Part shown: piece after piece, positions 26,609 through 35,076 of the stretch
How positions within the stretch are numbered: the stretch's first letter is position 1
Layout of the letters: each line of letters begins with the position of its first letter
NCBI GenBank assembly: GCA_009712635.1
Contig: WASS01000015.1
Location: forward strand, 620,001 to 684,000
Length of the DNA: 64,000 bases
Direction: 5' to 3'
Source of the DNA: Hungatella sp.
GTDB taxonomy: Bacteria; Bacillota; Clostridia; Lachnospirales; Lachnospiraceae
Position numbers and translations under genes: made by a program
Notes under the pieces: generated by a model
What the model was told of the DNA's origin: nothing
The model's input: the letters and a program-made list of their open reading frames with translations, nothing else
The model's database searches: none

Positions 26609-27466
26609 TTACAAAAACTCTTTTTCATACTTTTTAAAAAATTGATAATATGCCTGTACATTAGACAGCTCCGTCCATTTTTTAATATCAACCGGATTCT
26701 CATCCATATCGTAAATCTTTGCCCCTCTCATGGATAGAAGAAATGGAGAATGAGTTGCAATAATAAACTGGCAATGGAAAAAACGCGCCGAATCTTCTAA
26801 GAATTTCAGCAGTTCCTGCTGCCGTTCCGGTGATAAACTATTTTCAGGCTCGTCCAGTAAATACAGCCCATTTTCCTTAATCTTTTCACAAAAATACAGA
26901 TAAGCGCTTTCTCCATTGGAATGTTCCCTCACATTCCCCATCAGGTTCTTTCTGATATAACGGGACTGGGTATTACTCCGGGACATATTAACCTTCTTAA
27001 GCTTCTCATAATCATCCAGAGATTTCATCTGGAAACTGGAATACTTTGAGTCCAGATATTCATCAAACAGCTTTTCCCGTTTTTGATGTATCCCCTCATT
27101 TAAAGACCTTATATTAAGCATAAAGTCAAAAACATCGTCACTGGTAATAATCCGGCTGTCTCCTGTGATTGGTTCTTCCACCTCATAAGTACAAAGATCC
27201 GTATAGTCCTTAAAAAAATTCGACCGGTTGTAAAGGGCTTCCCGGGTAAGGCAAAGCTTCTCTGCAATTACATTTAAAGCCGTTGTCTTACCCGACCCAT
27301 TGCCACCATATAAAATTGTAACCGGCTCAAAATCCAGCCTGGTCAGCTGATTTTTTGACAGAATCTGAAATGGATAAACGGTATCATAACAAGTTCGTTT
27401 CAATCCCATCGTAAAGCTGTATTCACGTTCTATACAGGGAAATAAAAATTGTGACAGATAAATCAT
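26609..27466 (-). CDS. AAA/ABC-type ATPase (SMC-like, predicted ATP-binding)
   Basis: This 285-residue protein has Walker A in VTILYGGNGSGKTTALNVI, a signature-like region NGESAYLYFCEKIKENGLYLLDEPENSLS with Walker B LYLLDEP, and a switch H in FIIATHSPFLLSM. The order and lack of transmembrane segments match the AAA_21/AAA_15 class, which includes RecF-like and Old-type ATPases. There is no TOPRIM nuclease domain. ATG 27466 has a GGGGGGAG site at 7 nt. The role is unknown. Confidence 0.8.
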   Translation of the reverse strand: MIYLSQFLFPCIEREYSFTMGLKRTCYDTVYPFQILSKNQLTRLDFEPVTILYGGNGSGKTTALNVIAEKLCLTREALYNRSNFFKDYTDLCTYEVEEPITGDSRIITSDDVFDFMLNIRSLNEGIHQKREKLFDEYLDSKYSSFQMKSLDDYEKLKKVNMSRSNTQSRYIRKNLMGNVREHSNGESAYLYFCEKIKENGLYLLDEPENSLSPERQQELLKFLEDSARFFHCQFIIATHSPFLLSMRGAKIYDMDENPVDIKKWTELSNVQAYYQFFKKYEKEFL

Positions 27467-27511
27467 TTGTAAACTCCCCCCTATGTTAACTTTATCCACT
27501 ATTGTACTATT

Positions 27512-28501
27512 TTACAGGTTAGATATCCACCCCTTTTTGAGATAAGATTCATAACCAATTGCCCGTTCATCAATCCTGCGATGATAGCTGTAAGTGTAAT
27601 TTTTAAAATGCTTCCCCCAGAAGCGAAGTGCGTTGGGATTTAATGTCTCACAATCCACCCCCAGATACTGAATCCCCTCCTTTTTACACACATTGCAGGC
27701 ATAGGCCAGCAGATCATCCGCTACCTGTTTTCCCCGATATTCCTCTTTCACAAATGCACCGCAGATATTGTACATGGAATTAGTTTCGCTGATAAATGTT
27801 TCACCTTCATCACAAATTGACAGATACCCGATTACCTCTTCCCCTTTTAATGCAGCAAATATACGTGATTCTTCTTTGGGAAGGTGCATCATATATTGGC
27901 GGATATCAGTAGGAAAAAAAATGGGAGAAACGGACATATGCTTTACTAATCCGTATCTTAAATCAAGAACACGTTTCTTTTCCTCTCCAGGAAGCTCTTT
28001 AAATGTAACACCATCTTGTGATGTTTTTCTTACTTCAAATCCCTCCAAATCCATAACCGCATCGCTGCATCGGATTCCAAAACCGTTTAATACCAGTGAC
28101 CGGTCCACTACGGAATCGTCGGCATACCGGGTCATGGCAAAACTGGTAACCTGTGCCTCCCTCAATAACTGTTCCATTCCCGCTTCCACCAGTTTGGAGC
28201 AAACCCTTCCCCTGTCATAACCGGAAAAAGCATTTCCCCCCAGTGGAGAATAAGCTCCCCGGCAGTTTCCAAAGTACCCCTCTATGGGTCCAGTAAATGC
28301 AAGGTACCCAGCCATTTTCCCTTCACACAAAGCAGCAAAGCCATAATTTTTTCGAAATAAGCCGGTGATCAATTCTCTCAACTGGTCCGTAACATGAATC
28401 TCTGGCAATTGTTTTATCTGCCTGCACTGATTCTCATATTCACCTATTGCTAACTTTAGAGCTTCTTCCACATGCATTTCTTCCGCCTTAACAATCTTCA
28501 T
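27512..28501 (-). CDS. Two-domain GNAT N-acetyltransferase
   Basis: This 329-residue protein has two GNAT-like lobes. The C-terminal one has the intact acetyl-CoA motif AFVKEEYRGKQVADDLLAYACNVC. The N-terminal lobe is more divergent but keeps the SPLGGNAFSGYDRGRVCSKLVEAG motif. The ATG at 28501 directly abuts the rsgA stop codon, so the two are cotranscribed and perhaps coupled. Confidence 0.82.
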   Translation of the reverse strand: MKIVKAEEMHVEEALKLAIGEYENQCRQIKQLPEIHVTDQLRELITGLFRKNYGFAALCEGKMAGYLAFTGPIEGYFGNCRGAYSPLGGNAFSGYDRGRVCSKLVEAGMEQLLREAQVTSFAMTRYADDSVVDRSLVLNGFGIRCSDAVMDLEGFEVRKTSQDGVTFKELPGEEKKRVLDLRYGLVKHMSVSPIFFPTDIRQYMMHLPKEESRIFAALKGEEVIGYLSICDEGETFISETNSMYNICGAFVKEEYRGKQVADDLLAYACNVCKKEGIQYLGVDCETLNPNALRFWGKHFKNYTYSYHRRIDERAIGYESYLKKGWISNL

Positions 28502-29512
28502 TTACCATTCTCCCCCAATTTCAATTATTTTTGAAAAACGTTCCTCTTTTTTCTTCCCATTCTTCTTTTTCACCGCAATCTGCTGCCTGCTTTCCTTCTC
28601 TGCCTGAAACTTCGACTCTTTTTGGATTTTCTGAAAATTTTTCCACCTTTTTTCTGTCAATGACCCATCTTCCAGCGCCTTAACAATTGCACAGCCTGGT
28701 TCCCTGTTATGAGTGCAGTTATTAAATCTGCACTGCTTTATCATATCATTGATATCTGTAAAACTGGCATCCATACCTTCATCTACAATCCACATCCCCA
28801 ATTCCCGCATCCCCGGTGTATCAATAATCCGGGCTCCATTATCCATGACAAACATCTGGCGGTGAGTCGTTGTATGATGCCCTTTTGAATCATCTTCCCT
28901 GATTTCTCCGGTTTTCATAATCTCTTTTCCCAGAAGATAATTGGTAAAAGTGGACTTTCCCACTCCTGAAGATCCCAGAAACACGGTCGTCTTTTCAGGC
29001 TCCAGATAGTTCTTTAGCTGCTCCATACCTTCACCTGACACAGCACTGACCACACAGACATCAACCCCTAAAGCAATCTGATTGACCAGCTCCAGCTTTT
29101 CCTGCGTATTTTCTGCAATGTCCGCTTTTGTAAGGATAATAACCGGCTGCCCTCCGCTTTGCCAGGAAGCCGTTAAATAGCGCTCCAATCGTTTTAAATT
29201 AAAATCATAGTTCAGTGACATCAGAATGAAAACGTAATCAAAATTAGATGCCACAATCTGCTCTCCCATTCCCACATCAGGATCTTTTCTGGAAAATGCA
29301 GATTTCCGTTCCAGTGTTTTAGTAATCAGACTGTCACCCATAGAATTATACTCCAGCTCCACATTGTCACCAACTGTGGGAAATTCTTCTGTGCAAGAAT
29401 CCGTAAAATATATCCCTGCTTTTAACTTGGCATACAAACTTTCCCCATTTACGTTTATCTCATAGCGTTCTCTGTGAACCGCTGTGATAAATCCATTCAT
29501 TTTTTCTTTCAA
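28502..29512 (-). CDS. rsgA: RsgA/YloQ-type ribosome-associated GTPase
   Basis: This ~336-residue protein has an OB-fold N-terminus and a circularly permuted GTPase: G4 TKAD, G1 GSSGVGKST, G2/G3 DDSKGHHTTTHRQM and DTPGMRELGMW, then a zinc-knuckle CRFNNCTHNREPGC and a Lys-rich tail (KKKNGKKKEERF). RsgA binds the 30S subunit and aids late assembly. The start is likely TTG 29512 (AGAGAGG at 6 nt). Canonical clostridial rsgA lies near prkC and rpe, so this may be a second copy. It is preceded by a leader ORF and terminators. Confidence 0.88.
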   Translation of the reverse strand: MKEKMNGFITAVHRERYEINVNGESLYAKLKAGIYFTDSCTEEFPTVGDNVELEYNSMGDSLITKTLERKSAFSRKDPDVGMGEQIVASNFDYVFILMSLNYDFNLKRLERYLTASWQSGGQPVIILTKADIAENTQEKLELVNQIALGVDVCVVSAVSGEGMEQLKNYLEPEKTTVFLGSSGVGKSTFTNYLLGKEIMKTGEIREDDSKGHHTTTHRQMFVMDNGARIIDTPGMRELGMWIVDEGMDASFTDINDMIKQCRFNNCTHNREPGCAIVKALEDGSLTEKRWKNFQKIQKESKFQAEKESRQQIAVKKKNGKKKEERFSKIIEIGGEW

Positions 29513-29562
29513 AAGCAACCTCTCTTCCTGTTCTCTGCTGACACCTATATTTGTCAGCCGTT

Positions 29563-29583
29563 AAAAAAGGGCATAAAAATGCC
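29563..29583 (-). terminator. Promoter-proximal terminator before rsgA
   Basis: On the minus strand GGCAT, loop TTTT, ATGCC is followed by six U. It is about 50 nt upstream of the rsgA start. An upstream hairpin (29582-29615) using CCGC/GCGG overlaps its base, so the two structures compete for the same bases. Confidence 0.6.
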
Positions 29584-29635
29584 GCGGTAATAGCCCCTAT
29601 GAGCTGTCACTGCGGTTGTCTTTTAAAAAAAGGCA

Positions 29636-29663
29636 CAAAAAAAACACATCTTATGGTGTGTTT
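29636..29663 (-). terminator. Terminator after the rsgA leader ORF
   Basis: On the minus strand AAACACA and TGTGTTT form a 7-bp stem around CCATAAGA, followed by about eight U. It lies between the leader ORF and rsgA. Confidence 0.65.
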
Positions 29664-29733
29664 AACAGAGTTAAGCGATATAAGAGTCTAAAGGCGGCAT
29701 ATCAAACATGGCTGTCATATGCCCGATATTCAG

Positions 29734-29775
29734 TTATTCATTCATTACCTCTTTCACAAATAATGCATTTGACAT
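29734..29775 (-). CDS. 13-residue leader peptide upstream of rsgA
   Basis: MSNALFVKEVMNE is encoded from ATG 29775 to TAA, with a strong AAAGGAG 8 nt upstream. It lies ~60 nt downstream of the predicted transcription start and upstream of two terminators and a hairpin that can compete with the second. The arrangement resembles attenuation leaders of ribosomal-protection or antibiotic-resistance genes. No known leader peptide is matched. Confidence 0.5.
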   Translation of the reverse strand: MSNALFVKEVMNE

Positions 29776-29838
29776 ATCACATTCTCCTTTCAACTCCGCT
29801 GATGGATTATTTTGGCAATAACACTTCCAATTACTCTT

Positions 29839-29867
29839 AAGATAGCACATAATATTCCCATAGTCAA
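29839..29867 (-). promoter_or_regulatory. Promoter of the rsgA leader
   Basis: TTGACT (29867-29862) and TATCTT (29844-29839) are separated by 17 bp on the minus strand, in the gap between tyrS and the rsgA leader ORF. Confidence 0.65.
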
Positions 29868-29912
29868 TCAATACTTTTTACCTCCCACCAGAATCTGGTG
29901 AGAGGTCATCTG

Positions 29913-31124
29913 TTACTTATTGATTTTTACAAACCGTTTTTTGCCTATTTTTATCACATCCCCATTGATCAGCACACTGTTTATTTCATCTTCGTTCATC
30001 TTTTCACCATTGATCTGGACTCCGCCTTGCCTGATCAGGCGGATAAATTCACTTTTGCTTTTAATAAATCCCAGTTCAATCAGACCTGGAATGCTGTCAT
30101 TCACCGTATCTTTGTCCAGATCCAAAAGTAGTACGGGGATATCATCTGGTATTGCTTTTTTGCTGAACGCCATCTCATAGTAAGAAATAGCGTTCTTTAC
30201 TTCTTCCTCTTTGTGGTACAGCCCAGTAATAATTTCTGCTAATTGAAGCTTGATATCCCGTGGATTGACTCCGTTTTCCAAATCCGTTTTTACCCTGTCA
30301 ATTTCGTCGGGGTGTTCATCTGTTGCCAGTTCATAATATTTAATGATCAGATCATCCGGTACTTCCATCACCTTTTTAAACATTACTTCAGACGACTCGC
30401 TAACCCCAATATAATTACCCAGACTTTTGCTCATTTTCTCCACACCGTCCAATCCTTCCAGAATTGGCATAAACAAAGCAATCTGCTGGTCTGTCTCCAT
30501 TGCCTTTTGCAGCGTACGTCCCATTAAAACATTAAAGGTCTGATCTGTTCCCCCCAGCTCAATATCTGCTTTTATTTCCACAGAATCATAAGCCTGCATC
30601 AGCGGGTAAAAAAATTCATGAATCCCAATAGGGACACCGTTTTTATAGCGATTCTGGAAATCATCCCGTTCTAACATCCTGGCAACCGTGGATGTTGCCG
30701 CCAGTTTAATAACATCTTCAAAATTCAGCTTTGAAAGCCACTCACTGTTGAATCTCACCACGGTCTTTTCTTTGTCCAGAATCTTAAATATCTGCTCACA
30801 GTAAGTTTGTGCATTTTCCTTTACTTTTTCATCGGTCAATGCCACTCTTCCTTTTGATTTCCCTGTAGGATCTCCAATTTTACCGGTAAAGTCCCCGATT
30901 ATAATAACTGCCTGATGCCCAAGCTCCTGCATCTGTCTGATCTTTCTTAAAACCACAGCATGCCCCAGATGAATATCCGGTGCGGAAGGATCAAGCCCTA
31001 ATTTAATGACCAGAGGCTTTTCCTGCTTATAAGATTGCTCCAGTTTGACAAGCAGCTCCTCTTTATTCACGCACTGGTGAACGCCTTTGCATATGATACG
31101 CATTTGCTCTTTTGGTGTTAACAT
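29913..31124 (-). CDS. tyrS: Tyrosine--tRNA ligase
   Basis: This 403-residue class I synthetase has the HIGH motif in LDPSAPDIHLGHAVVLRK (near residue 50), KMSKS in GVEKMSKSLGNYIG, and a C-terminal S4-like RNA-binding domain (LIELGFIKSKSEFIRLIRQGGVQING). It charges tRNA-Tyr. AAGGAG precedes the ATG. A T-box leader with a UAC specifier upstream matches the assignment. Confidence 0.97.
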   Translation of the reverse strand: MLTPKEQMRIICKGVHQCVNKEELLVKLEQSYKQEKPLVIKLGLDPSAPDIHLGHAVVLRKIRQMQELGHQAVIIIGDFTGKIGDPTGKSKGRVALTDEKVKENAQTYCEQIFKILDKEKTVVRFNSEWLSKLNFEDVIKLAATSTVARMLERDDFQNRYKNGVPIGIHEFFYPLMQAYDSVEIKADIELGGTDQTFNVLMGRTLQKAMETDQQIALFMPILEGLDGVEKMSKSLGNYIGVSESSEVMFKKVMEVPDDLIIKYYELATDEHPDEIDRVKTDLENGVNPRDIKLQLAEIITGLYHKEEEVKNAISYYEMAFSKKAIPDDIPVLLLDLDKDTVNDSIPGLIELGFIKSKSEFIRLIRQGGVQINGEKMNEDEINSVLINGDVIKIGKKRFVKINK

Positions 31125-31206
31125 AACTCAATTTCTCCTTGTAATATTATTATTAATATTTGCATGTTCTATAAGAAATACAGAAAATAAAGAGTTGAGT
31201 TAAATC

Positions 31207-31490
31207 AAATAAAAAAACTCCCATCCTCCTGTTTCCAAAAGGACGAGAGTTACTCTCGTGTTACCACCTTAAGTTTATAGACAACTCACATTGTCTACCT
31301 CATCGGGTACGGCCTGGGCGATACCCTTGCACCTGATTACGGTGTGCTCTCCGTCGCAGCCTACTTCTTAAATCGGTTCGGTGCGCAGCTCCAAGATGTA
31401 TTCACACTTTCTATCCATGAGCCTCTCATCAACCGGCATCTTTCTGTTTGGAATTGAAAATGCTACTCTTTCTTTTCATAGCCTTTTCTT
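31207..31490 (-). promoter_or_regulatory. T-box riboswitch (tyrosine, UAC specifier) for tyrS
   Basis: On the minus strand the specifier TAC (31400-31398) sits in GTGTGAATACATCTTGGAGC. The T-box is AAGGTGGTAACACGAGAG, and the terminator pairs AACTCTCGTCCT with AGGAGGATGGGAGTT and then U-run. The T-box UGGU fits an ACCA tRNA end. Confidence 0.93.
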
Positions 31491-31541
31491 ATACTCCGAA
31501 TTATAAATAATTCTTTGTAATGCAAATATTTAATTGAACAA

Positions 31542-31570
31542 ATATTATCATGCTTTTTTTGTTTCGTCAA
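31542..31570 (-). promoter_or_regulatory. Promoter of the tyrS T-box leader
   Basis: TTGACG (31570-31565), 17 bp and TAATAT (31547-31542) lie on the minus strand. The -35 box overlaps the last codons of the GH5 gene. Confidence 0.7.
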
Positions 31571-32616
31571 GCCTCAGTTTGGCAACTACATAACTGTTCC
31601 TGGGTCCATATCTGTATTATTTCTTCCCTGATGTCATCATAATGCTTTCCTGTCAGTCCAAAATCCATCTCTTTGTAAGTCCATATGGAACAGCCAATCT
31701 GATACTTCTCAAATATATCATGTACGTCACGGAACCATCGCAGTGTGTCCGGAACTGGTGCCTGGTCAATCACACCAAACTCCCCGCAGTATAGCTGAGT
31801 GCCGGCTTTTTGTGCAGCCAGTACTGCTCCCTTCACCATTATCTCTAAAAACTCTTTTCCAATTGTCTCAGCCGTTGAGTTTAAGACTGCTTCCCCCTGT
31901 TCTCCCAGTACGGCAGACTGTGAGCGGTAATATTCCATACTTTCGGGATAAAAAACATCCTTTTGTGGATCCATCTGTTTGACCCAATGGGCCTTTTGGT
32001 GGGTAAACAAAAGAGGCTCATAAAAGTGAAACGTAAAGATAATATTTTTATCTTCCGGTTTTTTCAGTAATTTTAATGTACTTGCGCTGTTCCACTGAAT
32101 TCCACCATAAATAATGGGTACAAAGGAATCAATTTTACGGATTGCCGTCACCGTTTTGTCAATCAGGTCATTCCAAAGCAACGCATTTTCCTTCTCTACA
32201 ACCTCGTTGAGCAATTCAAAGGCTACGTTATCGTAGTTTTTAAATTCCGTTGCAATTCTGTCCCAAAGATTCACAAAACGTTCCTGTAGATAGGCATTAT
32301 GAAACAAATCATTTTTCTGCCTGTCCCCTGCATCATTAAAATCATAGCCATACGCTTTGTGCAGATCAAGGATCACATCCAGCCTATTTGCTCTGCAACA
32401 GTCACAAATGCAATGAACCAGCCGGTAACCTTCCTCTATGGGATTGCCTTCCTGATCTTCCAGAACTTCGTAATCGATGGGAAGGCGGATATGATCAAAT
32501 CCCCATGCTGCAATCTGCTCAATATCCGCTTTTCCGATAAATGTACTGTAATGCTGCATATTGTGAGTGCACTGAGATAAATATCCCCCTAAATTTAACC
32601 CTCTTTTCAGTTTCAT
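31567..32616 (-). CDS. Glycoside hydrolase family 5 (cytoplasmic endoglucanase-type)
   Basis: This 349-residue TIM-barrel hydrolase has the GH5 acid/base Glu in FELLNEV (E138) and the nucleophile Glu in LYCGEFGV (E279), plus conserved HIRLPIDY and IFTFHFYEP. It cleaves beta-1,4-glucans or related oligosaccharides. There is no signal peptide and no carbohydrate-binding module, so it probably acts on imported oligosaccharides. An AraC regulator is divergently transcribed, sharing the intergenic region 32617-32754. Confidence 0.88.
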   Translation of the reverse strand: MKLKRGLNLGGYLSQCTHNMQHYSTFIGKADIEQIAAWGFDHIRLPIDYEVLEDQEGNPIEEGYRLVHCICDCCRANRLDVILDLHKAYGYDFNDAGDRQKNDLFHNAYLQERFVNLWDRIATEFKNYDNVAFELLNEVVEKENALLWNDLIDKTVTAIRKIDSFVPIIYGGIQWNSASTLKLLKKPEDKNIIFTFHFYEPLLFTHQKAHWVKQMDPQKDVFYPESMEYYRSQSAVLGEQGEAVLNSTAETIGKEFLEIMVKGAVLAAQKAGTQLYCGEFGVIDQAPVPDTLRWFRDVHDIFEKYQIGCSIWTYKEMDFGLTGKHYDDIREEIIQIWTQEQLCSCQTEA

Positions 32617-32754
32617 ACCGCTTCACTACCTTTCCTTTCAGATAATTTTATATTATCTGATCTGACAGGCAAATGATATCATTTTCTTTTCTTTTATGTT
32701 GCTTTCATGATATAATATCATAAGAAAATAACGGTGCAATGGAGGGTCTTTCCC

Positions 32755-33507
32755 ATGAATATAAAAAAAGAACTGGCGTTTCAGGAATTTGTGAGAAGAG
32801 AAAATAATTTAATCCGCGCTCCTTATACACCTGAGCAGGAATTTTATTCCGTCATAAAATCTGGAAACACCACAAAAGTCCGGGAGCTTTGCCAGGAATC
32901 TCTTTTATCAAAGAATGGACTCGGCATTCTTTCGTTTCATCATCTTCAAAATATAAAATATCATTTTGTTATCACTGCTGCACTGGTGGCCAGATATTGT
33001 ATGGAGGGTGGAATGGAACTGTCAACAGCCTTCAGTCTCAGCGATTTTTATATACAAAAAGCTGATAGCTGTACGAAACCGGAAGAAGTTGCCGCGCTGC
33101 ACCCCATTATGTGTCTGGATTATGCAAAACGTATGAAATTTATAAGAAAAAATAAAGCAACCTCAAGACATATAGCGGCATGCATTGACTATATCTGCGA
33201 CAACCTCCATACCAGGATCACCATAGAAACACTTGCATCTGCCATTGGTTTGAACTCTTCCTATTTATCCCGCCTGTTCAAAAAAGAAGTAGGCATGACT
33301 GTCAGCCAGTATATCAGGGATAAAAAAATCGAAACTGCCAGTAATATGCTGATTTATTCTGACTATTCCCCCTCACAGATCTCCTCAATACTGGCGTTTC
33401 CCAATCAGAGCTATTTCACAGAGATATTTCATAAAAAAACTGGAATGACTCCTTTAAAATATCGAAATCTTAACTTTCGCAATACAGAGATTGGAATTGA
33501 AGATTAG
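32755..33507 (+). CDS. AraC family transcriptional regulator
   Basis: This 250-residue protein ends in a clear AraC double helix-turn-helix (residues ~150-245, with TIETLASAIGLNSSYLSRLFKKEVGMTVSQY and a second KKTGMTPLKYR). The N-terminal ~140 residues are a poorly conserved sensing domain with helices. GGAGGG lies 8 nt before ATG 32755. It is divergent from the GH5 gene and likely regulates it; it overlaps the convergent flavodoxin gene by 4 bp. Confidence 0.9.
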   Translation: MNIKKELAFQEFVRRENNLIRAPYTPEQEFYSVIKSGNTTKVRELCQESLLSKNGLGILSFHHLQNIKYHFVITAALVARYCMEGGMELSTAFSLSDFYIQKADSCTKPEEVAALHPIMCLDYAKRMKFIRKNKATSRHIAACIDYICDNLHTRITIETLASAIGLNSSYLSRLFKKEVGMTVSQYIRDKKIETASNMLIYSDYSPSQISSILAFPNQSYFTEIFHKKTGMTPLKYRNLNFRNTEIGIED

Positions 33508-34310
33508 GTGCCTGAAGATATTTTTTTTCCAAGCATATCAATGAGTCTTTTCATCACTTTTCCAAAGAGACGTTTTACCGGATTTATATCCGCATCAAAA
33601 AAATAAGGAGCATCAATCCAGCCCTTATCTCTCCAATAAGTGCGATCTGCATCTGATGTATATATTTTACTTCGCAGGCAGTTAAATAGAAATATATCAT
33701 AGTATGTAGGTACTTTCTTATTGCTCTGTCCCATTTTTTCATACAACTTTTCTGCCAGAATTTTTATTCTCTTCTGTCCTTTTGCATAATTGCGCTTATT
33801 AAACTTAAAAACACCTTTGGGCACTCTGTTTTCGAAATACATAGGAGAAATAATCTGTACATCACCCACCAGATCCATTGCCCAACCAGATACTGTCATT
33901 TTTAAGTACTTATAAACCTGTTTGCTCCCTCCACCATCTGTGGTAACTACAATCAGTACCGGTTTCCCACAAAGCTCCGGCCTGTGAAATAAATAAGACA
34001 AACGATCAATAAACAGTTTCATCTGTCCCGTAACCTGATAGGCATAGACTGGACTGGATAGAATCATTGCATCTGCATTTTTCATCTTCTCTTTTATTGA
34101 CTGGATCTCATCATCCTTACAGGGACATAATAATTCACTTTTTTGAAAGCAGATGGCGCAGCCCCTGCATTCTGAAATATTGGACTGGCTTAATTGTAAA
34201 TACTCGAAGTCAATCCCAGAATCATACTTCTTTAATTCATCCCAAATCTCCATGCAGACCTGATAACTGTCTTTCCTCCTGGGACTTCCTGAAATAACCA
34301 GTACATTCAT
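33504..34310 (-). CDS. Flavodoxin-fold NAD(P)H/FMN oxidoreductase
   Basis: This 268-residue protein opens with the FMN-binding loop MNVLVISGSPRRKDSYQVCM. A four-cysteine stretch (CRGCAICFQKSELLCPC) could hold an Fe-S cluster, and the flavin region ILSSPVYAYQVTGQMKLFIDRL is present. The family includes iron-sulfur flavoproteins. ATG 34310 has AAGGAG at 6 nt. It lies downstream of a PadR regulator on the same strand, and a palindromic operator sits over its start region. Confidence 0.83.
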   Translation of the reverse strand: MNVLVISGSPRRKDSYQVCMEIWDELKKYDSGIDFEYLQLSQSNISECRGCAICFQKSELLCPCKDDEIQSIKEKMKNADAMILSSPVYAYQVTGQMKLFIDRLSYLFHRPELCGKPVLIVVTTDGGGSKQVYKYLKMTVSGWAMDLVGDVQIISPMYFENRVPKGVFKFNKRNYAKGQKRIKILAEKLYEKMGQSNKKVPTYYDIFLFNCLRSKIYTSDADRTYWRDKGWIDAPYFFDADINPVKRLFGKVMKRLIDMLGKKISSGT

Positions 34311-34324
34311 TTTCCGCTCCTTGC

Positions 34325-34340
34325 TATCCAACGTTGGATA
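34325..34340. promoter_or_regulatory. Palindromic operator copy 1 (flavodoxin gene)
   Basis: TATCCAACGTTGGATA is a perfect 16-bp palindrome just upstream of the flavodoxin start at 34310. The same core occurs in a 20-bp palindrome upstream of the PadR gene. Confidence 0.65.
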
Positions 34341-34396
34341 TGATCATATTTTTTTGCACCAAAACCATAGTATCGTTCTGGTGCATGATTCACAAT

Positions 34397-34984
34397 TTAA
34401 CATTCATAATTCATAAAGTTTGTTTCTTTAATCAGCGCTGCAATCTCATCTGTTTCCTCAATGATTTTGTCCAGATTGTCTAACATCAGTCTATGCCAGT
34501 TTATCTGGCTTTCTATGGTTGTAATCATATAATCCAAAGTAATTACTTCCATGGAACAGGGGTCTTGCTCCTTCTCTTTTCTCCAGTCATTAATCCGGTT
34601 TTTCTGTACTTTTAAATCACCGATATGGTTTTCCACGCATTGAATGATCTCTTCCTTCTGAAGGCTGGCAATTATGGGATATAAAAGAAATTTTTCCGAT
34701 GCTGCTCCCTGCAAAGGCCTGCCCATCTCCTTATATGCCAATATCTTAAGTACGTCTCTGCCCTTTTGTGTTATTTCATAAATCTGTTTTTTCTTTTCTC
34801 CTTCCTCTGGTTTATCAATCATGCTGATATATCCGTCTTTTTCTAATTTTTTAATTGCATAATAGATAGAACCGGATTTTATATTATTCCATTCCGACAT
34901 GCGATTGAGACTGATAAACCTTTGAATTTCATAGCCATGAGTCGGCTTGATGCTAAAAAAGAAAAGAATAAATAATTGTACCAT
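34397..34984 (-). CDS. PadR family transcriptional regulator
   Basis: This 195-residue protein has the PadR winged helix (SIKPTHGYEIQRFISLNRMSEWNNIKSGSIYYAIKKLEKDGYI) and a long C-terminal helical dimerisation region (PadR type 1). PadR regulators are usually repressors released by small aromatic or hydrophobic ligands. ATG 34984 has GAGGTG 6 nt upstream. A 20-bp palindrome 35 bp upstream suggests autoregulation, and a copy precedes the flavodoxin gene. Confidence 0.88.
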   Translation of the reverse strand: MVQLFILFFFSIKPTHGYEIQRFISLNRMSEWNNIKSGSIYYAIKKLEKDGYISMIDKPEEGEKKKQIYEITQKGRDVLKILAYKEMGRPLQGAASEKFLLYPIIASLQKEEIIQCVENHIGDLKVQKNRINDWRKEKEQDPCSMEVITLDYMITTIESQINWHRLMLDNLDKIIEETDEIAALIKETNFMNYEC

Positions 34985-35018
34985 GAAAAGCACCTCATCC
35001 GTAATGATAAAGTAATTA

Positions 35019-35038
35019 TATATCCAACGTTGGATATA
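35019..35038. promoter_or_regulatory. Palindromic operator copy 2 (PadR gene)
   Basis: TATATCCAACGTTGGATATA is a perfect 20-bp palindrome upstream of the PadR gene. The core TATCCAACGTTGGATA is identical to the copy at 34325-34340. It is likely the PadR binding site. Confidence 0.7.
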
Positions 35039-35076
35039 ATCAAGTTTTTTATAAATATTTGGGGTTGAGGAGATAC

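Noticed and set aside
29581-29592. Possible rRNA gene fragment
   Set aside because: Only 12 nt match the 16S 530 loop, with no flanking similarity, so it is not an rRNA remnant.
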